Shown piece after piece: positions 9,509 through 18,588 of a stretch of DNA of 64,000 nucleotides. This DNA is from Candidatus Villigracilis propinquus. GTDB lineage: Bacteria; Chloroflexota; Anaerolineae; Anaerolineales; Villigracilaceae. The notes beneath the pieces were generated by a model. That model ran no database searches. It had not been told where the DNA came from and saw nothing but the letters and a program-made list of their open reading frames with translations. The position numbers were made by a program, and so were the translations under genes. Numbering within the stretch: the first letter of the stretch is position 1; every line of letters starts with the position of its first letter. The stretch spans positions 186,001-250,000 of the forward strand of contig JADKDM010000038.1 of NCBI GenBank assembly GCA_016714565.1. The letters are read 5' to 3'.

Positions 9509-11122
9509 GTGAAATGGATGACCATGCAAAAATTAAAAGATTCCGAACTTCGCTACCGTCGTCTCTTTGAAGCGGCGCAGGATGGCATTTTGATCCTGGA
9601 TGCCAAGACAGGCATGATCGAGGATGTCAACCCGTATTTGATCAAGATGCTGGGATATTCGCGCGAAGAGTTCGTGAAAAAAAAGCTCTGGGAAGTGGGC
9701 GCGTTCAAGGATATCGAATCCAGCAAGGATGCTTTTGAAGTACTACAGGAAAAGGAATATATCCGCTATGAAGACCTGCCGCTTCGCACCCAAACCGGAC
9801 AGTTGGTTCAGGTGGAGTTTGTGAGTAACGTCTACGCTGTGGGAGATGAGAAGGTCATCCAATGCAACATCCGTGATATTACGGACCGGAAAAAAGCCGA
9901 AGCAGAGATACTTCAACTTAATGCCGACCTGGAAAGGCGGGTGGCGGAGCGCACCGTGGAGCTTGTTTATGCCAACCATGTAAAGGATGAATTCCTGGCG
10001 AACATGAGCCATGAATTACGCACGCCGCTCAACGGCATTTTAGGCTTTGCCGAAGCGCTGACCGAAGGAGTGTACGGCGATCTACTTAATCGGCAGAGCT
10101 ATGCCGTGCAAATGATCGGCTCCAGCGGCAGGCATCTTCTGGAGTTGATCAACGATATTTTGGATATTTCCAAGATCGAAGCCGGGAAGTTCGATTTCCG
10201 TCTTGAAGAAGTGGATGTGAATCTGGCCTGCCATGCAAGCATGTTGTTCATCAAACAATCGGCAAATAAAAAAAATATCACAGTGGAATATACGATCTCC
10301 GAAGCCGCAACCATGCTCATGGCCGACCCGAGACGGTTGAAGCAAGTGCTCATCAATCTGTTGAATAACGCCGTCAAATTCACCCCTAATAAGGGGAAGG
10401 TAACTCTCGAAGTGCAGGAACAGGCAGAAGAAGGTCTGATGCGTTTTTCCGTCACAGATACGGGTATTGGCATCCGTCCCGAAGATCTGCCCAAATTATT
10501 CCAGCCCTTTATGCAGTTGGACGGTGGTTTGTCCCGTCAATACGAAGGCTCCGGGCTTGGGCTGGCGCTGGCAAAAAAAATGGTTGAACTGCATGGCGGC
10601 CGGATCGAAGTGCAAAGCGAACCCGGCAAGGGCAGTCGCTTTTCGTTTACGCTGCCGTGGAGCAAAAGTGCGCAGAGTTACAGGAGCAGCGACCCGGCAG
10701 AGACGGTGTCTGAAACCTACGACATCAACCTGGGCAGGCTTTCGAAAGTGCGTGAGAAAATTTTGCTGGCCGAAGATAATGAAACCAATGTGCTGGTCAC
10801 AAGGGATTATCTGGAGAGCCACGGGTATCAGGTCTTTATTGCGCGGGATGGGAAGGAGGTGCTCTCAAAGGCAGAGGAGGTTGTACCCGACATTATTTTG
10901 ATGGATATCCATATGCCAGACCTGAACGGCATTGAAGCCACCCACCGCCTCCGTGCCGACCCCCGGTTTGCCACTCTTCCGATCATCGCTCTCACCGCCT
11001 TTGCCATGCCCGGTGACCGGGAGCGCTGCCTCGAAGCAGGCATGAACGAATATTTAAGCAAGCCTGTTAAATTAAAAGACCTGGAACGCATGATCGTACG
11101 CCTCTTGAACTCACCCGCTTGA
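9509..11122 (+). CDS. hybrid sensor histidine kinase (PAS-HisKA-HATPase-REC)
   Basis: A soluble 537-residue hybrid kinase. PAS occupies about residues 10-130 ([17 protein letters not shown] ... [15 protein letters not shown]). A coiled linker leads to HisKA with the phospho-His in [16 protein letters not shown] (about 167). The HATPase_c domain has [15 protein letters not shown] and [11 protein letters not shown]. The C-terminal receiver (about 415-535) has LLAEDNE, the acceptor Asp in IILMDIHMP and the Lys in YLSKPVK. There is no output domain, so phosphate probably passes to another protein. Its PAS domain closely resembles that of the diguanylate cyclase at 16626, suggesting a shared signal. 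The start is uncertain: GTG 9509, ATG 9518 or ATG 9524. No strong Shine-Dalgarno is seen. Confidence 0.9.
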   Translation: MKWMTMQKLKDSELRYRRLFEAAQDGILILDAKTGMIEDVNPYLIKMLGYSREEFVKKKLWEVGAFKDIESSKDAFEVLQEKEYIRYEDLPLRTQTGQLVQVEFVSNVYAVGDEKVIQCNIRDITDRKKAEAEILQLNADLERRVAERTVELVYANHVKDEFLANMSHELRTPLNGILGFAEALTEGVYGDLLNRQSYAVQMIGSSGRHLLELINDILDISKIEAGKFDFRLEEVDVNLACHASMLFIKQSANKKNITVEYTISEAATMLMADPRRLKQVLINLLNNAVKFTPNKGKVTLEVQEQAEEGLMRFSVTDTGIGIRPEDLPKLFQPFMQLDGGLSRQYEGSGLGLALAKKMVELHGGRIEVQSEPGKGSRFSFTLPWSKSAQSYRSSDPAETVSETYDINLGRLSKVREKILLAEDNETNVLVTRDYLESHGYQVFIARDGKEVLSKAEEVVPDIILMDIHMPDLNGIEATHRLRADPRFATLPIIALTAFAMPGDRERCLEAGMNEYLSKPVKLKDLERMIVRLLNSPA

Positions 11123-11152
11123 TTTCAAAGGCATCATTTTTTAGGAGCATCG

Positions 11153-11701
11153 ATGAATGTAGAAAATAAACGCGACCTTTCTGTCTCCATGCTGCGCGCC
11201 AATGTGCTGGCACTTTTTATCATGATCCCTGTGGCAATTGTGCAGTTCAGCCTTTTTGCCCTGCGGAATCGAAAGGGTGAAGTGTCGGTGATGTTGAACT
11301 TGTCTACCCTGCTGATCTTCGCGCTGATCGTGGTTGTGAGTATCGTGGCGCATGAATTCATTCACGGGCTGGCCTGGGTGGTGTTTGGAAACATGCCGTT
11401 CTCGGCAGTCCAGTTTGGAGTGCAATGGAATGCGTTGACACCCTATGCCCATTTGAAGGAACCCATTGAAGTACAAGTTTATCGAATAGGCGGCTTTATG
11501 CCCGGGTTCATTTTGGGCATTCTTCCTTTTCTCTTGAGCTTGATACTGGGCAATGGCGGCTTGCTATGGTTCGGCGTTCTGCAAACGGCGGCGGCCAGTG
11601 GTGATTGGCTGGTCTTGTGGCTGCTGCGCAAGGTGAAGAGCGGCACACTGGTGGAAGACCATCCATCGAGGGCAGGTTGTTATGTATATGAGTACGTGTG
11701 A
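11153..11701 (+). CDS. DUF3267-type membrane putative zinc metalloprotease
   Basis: A 182-residue membrane protein with about four hydrophobic segments. The second carries IVAHEFIHGLAWVVFG, an HExxH motif typical of zincins, within the DUF3267 family. Family members are predicted integral-membrane peptidases of largely unknown substrate. A second conserved patch, RIGGFMPGFILGILP, follows. TAGGAG lies nine bases before the ATG. The stop (11699-11701) is directly followed by the Shine-Dalgarno of the next small gene, so the two form a tight pair. The catalytic HExxH is intact. Confidence 0.72.
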   Translation: MNVENKRDLSVSMLRANVLALFIMIPVAIVQFSLFALRNRKGEVSVMLNLSTLLIFALIVVVSIVAHEFIHGLAWVVFGNMPFSAVQFGVQWNALTPYAHLKEPIEVQVYRIGGFMPGFILGILPFLLSLILGNGGLLWFGVLQTAAASGDWLVLWLLRKVKSGTLVEDHPSRAGCYVYEYV

Positions 11702-11709
11702 GGAAAAAC

Positions 11710-11901
11710 ATGCCCAACGAACAGAAAGATTCCCAATCAAAGGGAACTCCCAACCAAGTCAGTGTATGGCTTTCCATTGGTATTGCCATTGGCACATCGC
11801 TTGGTATTATCTTTCATAATATTCCCATTGGCGTCGGCCTTGGAATTGGACTCGGTTTGGGGTTTGGATTTGCGCTCTCGAAAAAGAACATTAAGAAGTA
11901 G
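11710..11901 (+). CDS. small glycine-zipper membrane protein
   Basis: A 63-residue protein: a charged polar N-terminus (NEQKDSQSKGTPNQ), one long hydrophobic stretch rich in glycine (GVGLGIGLGLGFGFALS), and a lysine-rich tail. The Gly-every-second-residue pattern is typical of packed transmembrane helices. The ATG at 11710 is chosen because TGAGGA (11699-11704) lies just ahead; an in-frame GTG at 11698 overlaps the upstream stop. The function is unknown. It probably cooperates with the DUF3267 protein just upstream. Confidence 0.6.
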   Translation: MPNEQKDSQSKGTPNQVSVWLSIGIAIGTSLGIIFHNIPIGVGLGIGLGLGFGFALSKKNIKK

Positions 11902-11929
11902 ACTGCTCGTCCTCCAGTAGTGACGAATA

Positions 11930-11965
11930 CAGCCCGGGCATTGTATGCCTGGGCTGTATGTTTTT
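11930..11965 (+). terminator. intrinsic terminator
   Basis: CAGCCCGGGCA pairs with TGCCTGGGCTG (11930-11956, one G-T pair) and is followed by a T-rich tract at 11960-11965. It ends the 11153-11901 transcript and separates it from the convergent gene. Confidence 0.85.
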
Positions 11966-12001
11966 CATTGAGAATGTAGTACCGATGCTGTCTGTATGCA
12001 C

Positions 12002-12355
12002 CTACCCTGTAGTAGACGCCTTGCGTGTGGGAGACTTCCTCTCGCTCAGGCGTGTGCCGCCTACCATTTCATACTGTGAAGAGTCGTCACCGTAATTGGC
12101 TTTGACGCCGTTGCGCACGCGTTTGACCTTATCCCAAATGGATAAAGAGAGCGCGTCTCTCTGGTTGCGCACATCGGTGAGCTGGGTTTCGAGCGCATCG
12201 ATTTGTGACTGGATCGGGGCAGCGTTCTGCAGTTCTGCAATTAGTGCGGCAAGGGTCAGGTCGCCGAAGGCCATCTCATCGTTGATCTGTTCCCACGCAT
12301 TGGCAACGCTTTGCGCCTGTTCGAGTACGTCGGTTGGAAACGGTTTCTTTGTCAT
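12002..12355 (-). CDS. hypothetical protein, coiled-coil
   Basis: A 117-residue protein I do not recognise. Its middle (AALIAELQNAAPIQSQIDALETQLTDVRNQRDALSLSIWDKVKRV, about residues 35-80) is strongly predicted to form a coiled coil, followed by a polar tail with basic residues. Full-length forms in related genomes may be DNA- or filament-associated, but that is a guess. The ATG at 12355 is favoured over one 13 codons upstream because GGAGGA lies seven bases before it on the minus strand. It converges on the gene at 11710 with a terminator between. Confidence 0.6.
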   Translation of the reverse strand: MTKKPFPTDVLEQAQSVANAWEQINDEMAFGDLTLAALIAELQNAAPIQSQIDALETQLTDVRNQRDALSLSIWDKVKRVRNGVKANYGDDSSQYEMVGGTRLSERKSPTRKASTTG

Positions 12356-12479
12356 CTTGCAATTCCTCCATGGTATGTATTGTCTGAGGCACACCCCCAG
12401 AATCTTTTTATAGATTACAAAAAAATAAACCGTTTGTCAATTTACAAAAATGTTAATTTTTTATTCTCAAAATAGGTTC

Positions 12480-12770
12480 GTGTTTCCGCACTATGCGGGG
12501 GAATAAAGCTGTAGACGAGAGGAACTCAATCCCCTTGTAGGGGAACAAAACTACGGAGCAGGGGAACTCAATTCCCCTGTGGGGGAACAAAACTACGGAG
12601 CTGGGGAACTCAATCCCCATGTTAGGGAATAAAATCCCCCTCAAGGGGGACAAAACCACGGAGCCGAGGGATTGAGTTTATGCGTGAGGGAACTCTCTTC
12701 CCTGATGGGGGAAGTAAATAAATAGGTTGGGGAACCTAACACATCTGTAGGGGAATGAAACCACTGCGCT
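12480..12770. repeat. imperfect 42-bp tandem array of small hairpins
   Basis: GGAACT boxes start at 12521, 12563 and 12605, exactly 42 bp apart. The unit is GGAACTCAATCCCC, a short loop, GGGGAACAAAACTACGGAG. Each unit folds as CCCC-loop-GGGG. Diverged units flank the three clear ones on both sides. The interval 12356-12792 otherwise holds no gene. Repeated GGGG runs could also form G-quadruplexes. Confidence 0.8.
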
Positions 12771-12792
12771 GTGGGAGGAGCCCGTTAGGGTC

Positions 12793-13170
12793 TTAACCTT
12801 TCAGCCATTGTTTCGCTTCTTCAAAATCGAGGAAGAGTTTTGTATGGTGACCGCGGTTGCGCGAGACAGTTTCGTAGAATTCAAGCCCTGTGCGATCTTT
12901 TGCCGAGACGACCGCCCGTTTGACAGTGTGAATATTAATGCCTGCGGCTTTGGCCATCTCTACTAATTCCCCGGGTAGGTTGAATATTTGCAGTACGGAT
13001 ACGGTCAGGTCTGCTTCCCTGAAATCGGTGAGGGTGCGCTGGCAGTTTTCCCGCAGTGCCACACGGATGATCTCCGCCCCGCCCTCGTGTAGCTGCGTTA
13101 AGTCTACTTTCCCCGTAAATTGGGTGTAAATGATATTGTCTTCAGGAAGGTATTCTACGCTGTAGGGCAT
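12793..13170 (-). CDS. STAS/SpoIIAA-like domain protein
   Basis: A 125-residue protein. The pattern of a beta start (YSVEYLPEDNIIYTQFTGKVD), alternating helices and strands (RTLTDFREADL, then NIHTVKRAVVSAKDRTGLEFYETVS) and a final FEEAKQWL helix resembles SpoIIAA-like/STAS small proteins. In this family such proteins may sense a ligand or take part in partner switching. No Ser/Thr kinase or phosphatase partner is next to it. The ATG at 13170 is the only good start. The assignment rests on fold pattern and is moderate. Confidence 0.55.
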   Translation of the reverse strand: MPYSVEYLPEDNIIYTQFTGKVDLTQLHEGGAEIIRVALRENCQRTLTDFREADLTVSVLQIFNLPGELVEMAKAAGINIHTVKRAVVSAKDRTGLEFYETVSRNRGHHTKLFLDFEEAKQWLKG

Positions 13171-13296
13171 GAGGTTTCACTTGCTTTCTGCTGTGGTTGC
13201 GGCACAAACCACTACTAAAAGTTATACCTCAGAACATGCGCTGTACGTGGAATTGCTTATTTTTCCCTGCTTATGATTCCCTGAGAACTTCGTATC

Positions 13297-13391
13297 AGAC
13301 CCTACAGGTTTCCTTCGTTAACCTTAGGCGTATCAGGCGGGAGGGTTTGGCATGGCGGGGTGAGCGCCAGCAGGGAAAACCTGTAGGGTCT
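13297..13391. repeat. 15-bp inverted repeat framing a 65-bp spacer
   Basis: AGACCCTACAGGTTT (13297-13311) is perfectly inverted at 13377-13391. The arms resemble the AGACCTGACAGGTCT palindrome found inside the adjacent restriction gene, suggesting one family of mobile palindromes. The element sits just beyond the stop of that gene. Confidence 0.7.
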
Positions 13392-13583
13392 ACTATTTTT
13401 ACTTACTTCTCTCCAAATTCAAGGCGAGCAGTTTCTCCAGAATCTCTTCATCGGAGAGGTCACTATGCCAGCCGTAGGCGGCGAAGACGGCTTGATCGAG
13501 GCGTTTGTGCGCTAAATCTAACCACGTAGGACGGGCGTTGTAAAGATTGGTGAGGGTGCGCTTTGACCCTTTCCCAGCCGCGT

Positions 13584-13638
13584 CCTCCTCCAAATCGGTT
13601 TTTGATTTGGGGAGGTCCTCGTGAGACCTCCGAGGTCT
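13584..13638. repeat. palindromic insertion in the C-terminal part of the MmeI-like gene
   Basis: Two adjacent palindromes: CCTCCTCCAAATC (13584-13596) pairs with GATTTGGGGAGG (13604-13615), and AGACCTC/GAGGTCT forms a near-perfect palindrome at 13624-13638. The encoded segment does not belong to the family, and the reading frame changes within it. Confidence 0.65.
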
Positions 13639-14794
13639 GAGGGTTGAGCCACCTATCGCGTTGTTCGACGAGGTCTTTGGCGGCTTGACTGATAGCCTGC
13701 ACGCGCGGGTCGTCCATTGGCTCCTGCCCTGGGGGAAATGGGAAGGGGAAGGTTTCAAAGCAAATTGATGGCGTATATAGGTCTTCCGCCATCATCGCCA
13801 TCACCATGCCGTGATGCATTGGATAACGACCAAGCTTCATGAATGCGCGAATGAAGTACCCCAAAGAAATAATCATCTTCTCGAGCAATTACGATTAACT
13901 TATTTGAACATAGGGTAGTTTTCGGAAACCAAACAAAAATACGATGCTTCGCAACACGAACAGTTGCAATATATCTATCTAAAGTTGAAATTGACTTCCT
14001 CATCGCAGGCTGAGGGTCTGCATGTATCCACCATCTTTCGCGACGAGATGCTCTTGGGTTTTTAGCTCGTTCTGGTAAAACATTCTTTTTGGCATATTCA
14101 AAAGGTGCTTCATATCCCGCCGCTTCCTCAAGCGACATTGAATCTCCAAAATCGATTACCCATTCATCAGAAACTTTGCGAAGCACATCTGCTCCTGTTA
14201 CATACGGGCGTAAGACGTTGGAATTGGGCTTTCCGTTTGGATTTGTTAGCTTTAACCAATTTTCAGCAAGAGGTTTTGATATTTGAAAACTTCCGCCGAT
14301 CATAGAACCTTGAAAGCTCAAACCCTTATTCTCATGCAATTGTGTCAAGTTGGTTAAGTCGGTGCCAGAAGTCAAACCTGCATTTATTTCCTTTACTACT
14401 TCTCCATCCAAGCTTTTATCGTTTTCTGAACCATCATCAAAACCAATCATGGATACTCGTACCGAAGCCCCATCTAATACCCAAGGACGATCAGATTGGG
14501 CCAGAAAATATCGCCATTCTTCGCGATTTTTCCAAAACTTTTCGGTTGACAGCCGCACGAATTGATTGAGTTGCAAGCAAACCAACTCCTTTTGCTTGTC
14601 CAACTTCGATCATGGCACGAGCACGTTCAAACCAATACATGACAAGATCGGATGTTTTATCAACGCGACCTTCATAGAGTTTCCATAAATCTTCAAGGTA
14701 CTTATCGCCTAACTCACGCCGCAATTTACTTCCACCCAAGAACGGCGGGTTGCCGATGATGACATCCACGGCGGGCCATTCGGGTTCGAGTGAA

Positions 14795-14829
14795 AGACCT
14801 GACAGGTCTGACGAAGACCTGTCAGGTCT
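14795..14829. repeat. 35-bp perfect palindrome inserted in frame in the MmeI-like gene
   Basis: AGACCTGACAGGTCT (14795-14809), a 5-bp spacer GACGA, and its exact reverse complement (14815-14829). It is read through in the minus-strand frame as about 12 extra residues (RPDRSSSDLSGL) just before the conserved methyltransferase motif segment EPEWPAVDVIIGNPPF. Confidence 0.85.
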
Positions 14830-16319
14830 GGATAAAATCGCATCCATGTTCAGGATATTCTTGGTCTGCTTCAAGATCGGTTCGGTGGGGAAGCCATAGC
14901 CGTTATCGCGCAGCCATTGAATGTAGCCGATCTGAATGGTCATTTGCGCGAGTTCGTGGGCGTACTCGTTGGTCTCAATGCCGAATAACTGTCCGGGGGT
15001 CACGGTGATGTACGGCCTGCCCGCGCCCATTTCATCCGAGAAGTTCAGCACTTCGTTCTGCAAGTCCAACAACAAACGCAAGGCCACATACAGGAAGTTC
15101 GCGCTTCCGCAGGCGGGGTCTAGCACCGTCACCGCCGCGATCTTATCCGCAAATTTCAGCAAAGTATCCTTTATCTTCTTTTGCAAATCTCTTTTTTTCT
15201 TGTCCTTCGCTTTTCCTTCTTCGACCTTCAACTTTCGACATTCGACCTGTACCTCCTGCCATTCACGCCGCAGCGGAGCCATGAGCACAGGTTCCACGAT
15301 CAAAACAATATCGTCTTCGCCGGTGTAATGTGCGCCGAGCTGCGAGCGTTTGGTGGGGTCGAGTCCGCGTTCAAAGAGCGTGCCAAAGATGGAAGGCTTG
15401 ATGGCTCCCCAATCCAACCCGTCGATCTGGCCGATGATGTCCATTGCGTCGCTGTCCAATTGCAGCACATGGTCATCGTCGAAGAGTCCGCCGTTGAAGT
15501 GCAAGATCTTATCCGCACCGAAATAACCGCCCGTATTCATGGCGCGGAACAACTGGCGCAATACTTCGGCAAAGTCTTTTGAGTTGCGGCGGGTCTGTTC
15601 GAGCAGGCGCGGGAAAAGTTTTTCAGGCAGCAGGCCAATGTCTTCTGCGAAGAGGCAGAACAATAAACGAATCAGGAAATGCGCCACGGCCTGCGGTTCT
15701 TCCCCGAACTTGCGCAGCACATTTGCAAGTGTGGAGAATTGGCGCGCGGCTTCCTGCGTAACGCTTTCAATCGTCTCTTTTGGTTTGAGTTGTTCGGGTG
15801 CCGTGAATACGGTTTTGAGAATGCGAATGCTCTCAGGGTCGAGCATGTCGTCGAGAGTCAGAACAATTGTCCGCGTGGCAAGATTCGTGTAATTCGTCCG
15901 AATGATGATCTTGTTGATGTCTGAAACGATCAGAATGGGCGGGTTATGCAGCGCATCCCGATAACGGAGAAGCTGTTCATACGCTTTATCAAGGTCGGCA
16001 TCCTTGCCTTTGTACTCCCAACCGAAGAACCCGATCTTGGCTACATCAGCCCAGCCTTGCCCGCCGCTGGTTTTGGCCGCGCCCATTTCAAAGGCAAAGC
16101 GCGTGCCGGTGGGGTCGTAATCGTTCGGGGTCTGGTGGCCGACGAGCTGGCAAAGATCGAGGAAGTGTTCCTGATAGACCTGTTTTTCCCGCGCTGTAAC
16201 ACGCTTCCACTTGCTGACGAATTCCTGCGGAGTGATTGACATGGTTTGGTTTTCCCTTTGGCTGATTGTACAAGAAAAGGTGTTGCTTGGGGAGAAAAGG
16301 ATTATTCTCCCATGACTCC

Positions 16320-16432
16320 CTGAGCGTAGCGACACATGCACCGCGGTGCGGATGCAGTGCGGTGAGGGTCTCTACGACTGTCACAGGGATTCTCACTGCA
16401 CTGGCGTGCAGCGCAAGTGTCGCTACGCTCAG
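16320..16432. repeat. 16-bp perfect inverted repeat, dispersed family
   Basis: CTGAGCGTAGCGACAC (16320-16335) is perfectly inverted at 16417-16432. The 81-bp spacer has smaller palindromes (GCACCGCGGTGC at 16339-16350 and TGCACTGGCGTGCA). The whole could form a long cruciform or stem. No coding potential is seen in 16243-16625 beyond these repeats. Confidence 0.75.
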
Positions 16433-16467
16433 AATGACATGGCAGGACGACATGATTGCGGTGCATC

Positions 16468-16541
16468 TATCTCCCCCAAACGGCAGAGAGAAAACCTCCC
16501 CCAACCGATGGATGCAGGCCTGGGAGTGTTTGTTGTATCAT
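16468..16541 (+). promoter_or_regulatory. dispersed hairpin-promoter element, copy D
   Basis: The ATCTCCCCCAAACGGCAGAG box (16468-16487) is followed by a weaker hairpin (CTCCC 16496-16500 with GGGAG 16522-16526) around the GATGGATGCAGG loop. GTTTGTTG and TATCAT (16536-16541) follow. It lies 85 nt before the diguanylate cyclase start, with a REP-like palindrome in between. Confidence 0.6.
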
Positions 16542-16581
16542 GAAAGAACATAAAAAAAGGAAAGGTTTGCAGCCAGGGAAA

Positions 16582-16620
16582 GCGCTCCCACACATCGTCC
16601 CGATGTCTTTCGGGAGGGCG
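16582..16620. repeat. REP-like palindrome overlapping a ribosome binding site
   Basis: GCGCTCCC (16583-16590) can pair with GGGAGGGC (16612-16619), enclosing ACATCGTCCCGATGT, itself a palindrome. The right arm contains GGGAGGG, the only Shine-Dalgarno-like sequence before the ATG at 16626. The same family occurs at 18291-18390 and 41607-41672. Confidence 0.7.
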
Positions 16621-16625
16621 ACCTG

Positions 16626-18242
16626 ATGGGGGTTTTGGGTTATTCATTATTGACATTATTTAAAAAGAAAACTCCATTTGTAACTGAGGAAAGGATCACA
16701 AAAACACCCATGCCTGATAAAGATAAAAAGTTCGAGGGAAAGCCTACTACAAAAAGTGGTTTTATTGACCATGAGCGAACTCTGCACAATTTGAAAGACT
16801 CTGAGGCTCGCTATCGCCGACTCTTTGAGACAGCCAAGGACGGAATCCTGATCCTGGATGGGGATACAGGAAGGATCATGGATGCCAATCCATTCCTTCA
16901 GGACATGTTGGGTTACTCCAAAAGTGAGCTGGTCGGTAAGGCGCTTTGGGAGATCGGCGCGGTCAGGGATATTCCAGCCAGCCAGGAGGCCATGCGGGAA
17001 TTACAGAAGAACGAATATATCCGTTATGAGGATATCCCCTTGCAAACCAAGTCCGGTTTGCGCAAACATGTGGAGTTTGTCAGCAATGTGTACCTGGTCG
17101 AAGGCTGGAGAGTGATCCAGTGTAATATCCGCGACATCACAGAACGCAAGCACGCTGAAACCCTGGCGCTGGCGACGAACGATAAATTGCTGGCTTTGGT
17201 GAATGAACTCCAATGGCGTGATAAGCAAACGCAGTTAATGAATCGAATGAATGAACTGTTGCAATCCTGCCTCACACAGCAGGAAGCCTATCGTGTGATC
17301 TCTCTGTGTGCAGCGGATCTATTCCCCAAACATAATGGCTGCCTCGCGATTCTACCCAAATGGAATGAGAACCTCGAAGTGGTGACGCGCTGGGGCACTG
17401 AAACCTACATGGAATCAGGTTTTTCTTTGGATGATTGTTGGGCGCTGCGTCTCGGGAAAATTCATGAAGTGCTGGATCTGGAGACGGGTTTGGTATGTAG
17501 TCATTTTGCCGAGCCGCCCCAGGGGGGGTACTTTTGCCTGCCGCTGATGGTGCTGGGCGAAACATTGGGTGTATTGTCTTTGATCGACAACAGCGTTCAA
17601 GCAGGCGAGCACCCGCCCGGCCTGAAACAATTGGCGGTAACGGTTGGCGAGACGATCAAACTCTCGCTTTCCAACTTAAAACTGCGCGATGATCTGCGCC
17701 AGCAAGCTATTCAGGATCAATTGACCGGGCTGTTCAACCGGCGATATCTGGATGAGACCCTGCCGCGTGAGTTGAGCCGGGCACAGCGGCTGCAACATCC
17801 ATTGTGTTTGGTAATGATCGATCTCGATGGATTCAAAGAATTCAATGATGCTTTTGGACACGGCTCGGGCGACCTGTTGTTGCGCGAGCTTGGAAGTGTT
17901 CTGCGCGAGAATCTGCGCAAAAGCGATATTTCATGTCGTTATGGCGGCGATGAGTTTGTGCTCATTTTGCCGGATTCGTCCATTGGAGACACACAGCAGC
18001 GGGTGGAGCAGATCCGTATATTGCTCAATGGGCTTCAGCAGACCCATACTGGTCAGGAGTCAGTGGATAGGATCACTTTATCGGCAGGTATCGCATACAT
18101 GCCAGACCACGGGATTACGGAAAGTGAACTGCTAAAGGCTGCCGATGAGGCCATGTATACTGCCAAACAGGCTGGGCGTAATCGTACTGTTGTTTACCAG
18201 AAATCAACCCTGCCCATGGATAATTTAAGCGCCAGCGTTTAG
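16626..18242 (+). CDS. PAS-GAF-GGDEF diguanylate cyclase
   Basis: A 538-residue protein. PAS (about residues 58-180, RYRRLFETAKDGILILD ... [15 protein letters not shown]) is followed by GAF (about 200-340) and a C-terminal GGDEF domain (about 360-525). The active site GGDEF is intact in CRYGGDEFVLIL. An RxxD inhibitory site (RKSD) lies five residues ahead, so product inhibition by c-di-GMP is expected. It should convert two GTP to c-di-GMP in response to PAS/GAF signals. The PAS domain is a close paralog of that in the hybrid kinase at 9509. Start: ATG 16626 has GGGAGGG eight bases upstream, but that lies in the arm of a REP-like palindrome; ATG 16710 is an alternative start without a clear Shine-Dalgarno. 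Confidence 0.93.
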   Translation: MGVLGYSLLTLFKKKTPFVTEERITKTPMPDKDKKFEGKPTTKSGFIDHERTLHNLKDSEARYRRLFETAKDGILILDGDTGRIMDANPFLQDMLGYSKSELVGKALWEIGAVRDIPASQEAMRELQKNEYIRYEDIPLQTKSGLRKHVEFVSNVYLVEGWRVIQCNIRDITERKHAETLALATNDKLLALVNELQWRDKQTQLMNRMNELLQSCLTQQEAYRVISLCAADLFPKHNGCLAILPKWNENLEVVTRWGTETYMESGFSLDDCWALRLGKIHEVLDLETGLVCSHFAEPPQGGYFCLPLMVLGETLGVLSLIDNSVQAGEHPPGLKQLAVTVGETIKLSLSNLKLRDDLRQQAIQDQLTGLFNRRYLDETLPRELSRAQRLQHPLCLVMIDLDGFKEFNDAFGHGSGDLLLRELGSVLRENLRKSDISCRYGGDEFVLILPDSSIGDTQQRVEQIRILLNGLQQTHTGQESVDRITLSAGIAYMPDHGITESELLKAADEAMYTAKQAGRNRTVVYQKSTLPMDNLSASV

Positions 18243-18252
18243 ATCGATCAGG

Positions 18253-18448
18253 CAGCAGCACCCACATGGCCTTCTCAAAGTCCAATTTATGTCGCTCTCC
18301 CGAAGGACATCGGGACGATGTGAGGGAGCGTGGTCGTCGCGACCGACACTTGCGCCGCGCGCCACATCGTCCCGATGCTCTTTTGGGAGTGCGGTGAGAG
18401 TCTCTTCGCCGTCGTAGAGACCCTTCGCTGCGCTCAGGGTGGCATTTT
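18253..18448. repeat. REP-like dispersed repeat block
   Basis: Contains GCTCTCCCGAAGG, ACATCGGGACGATGT and GAGGGAGC (18294-18329), then an inverted second copy (CACATCGTCCCGATG at 18363-18377, TTTTGGGAG) and CCCTTCGCTGCGCTCAGGG (18421-18439). The reverse complement of about 18260-18350 is similar over about 100 bp to 41604-41700, including the flanking GGACTTTG and GCCATG words. There is no gene in 18243-18588. Confidence 0.7.
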
Positions 18449-18511
18449 TCATTTTTGTCAACCTGCTTTGAGAAAGTCATAGCACCACCCAAGACTGATC
18501 AGGTGAAAAAA

Positions 18512-18582
18512 AACTCCCCCAAGTGGCGGAGAGGAACCCTCCCCAGCGGATGGATGCGGCGGGGAAGGAGAGATTGTACGAT
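18512..18582 (+). promoter_or_regulatory. dispersed hairpin-promoter element, copy E
   Basis: The ACTCCCCCAAGTGGCGGAGA box (18513-18532) is followed by CCTCCCC (18538-18544) pairing with GGGG(A)AGG around the GATGGATGCGG loop, then TACGAT at 18577-18582. The ATG of the next gene follows six bases later (18589). Confidence 0.65.
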
Positions 18583-18588
18583 AAGTAT

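Larger units (their letters stand above)
13399..16242 (-). pseudogene. MmeI-type (type IIL) restriction-modification gene, frameshifted
   Basis: Joined over its frames, this is a protein of about 940 residues, the usual length for MmeI-like single-chain enzymes. The N-terminal nuclease shows FGWEYKGKDADLDKAYEQ (E-x-K). A helical spacer follows, then an N6-adenine methyltransferase with motif I DPACGSANFL and motif IV GNPPF. Target recognition and the C-terminal block (CFETFPFPFPPGQEPMDDPR, then the NLYNARP helix) follow. Two one-base deletions near 14510-14530 (an A run and GGGCCC to GGCCC) switch frame, another shift lies near 13780, and the last is inside a palindromic insert near 13590-13640. 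The start ATG 16242 (MSITPQEF) matches the family. The homopolymer shifts may be assembly errors; if real, the enzyme is dead. Confidence 0.8.

Noticed and set aside
12453..12659. Minus-strand open frame with a 14-residue repeat
   Set aside because: It stays open only because the tandem unit (42 bp) is a multiple of three; there is no ribosome site and the sequence is low-complexity.
12480..12770. Possible CRISPR array
   Set aside because: The 42-bp units abut without unique spacers, and no cas genes are in the window.
13399..16242. BREX PglX methyltransferase
   Set aside because: The N-terminal ExK nuclease, length and C-terminal FPFPFPPG block fit MmeI-type enzymes better, and no brx/pgl genes are nearby.
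16541..16626. c-di-GMP riboswitch before the diguanylate cyclase
   Set aside because: The conserved GEMM core and tetraloop-receptor sequences are absent; only a REP-like palindrome is seen.
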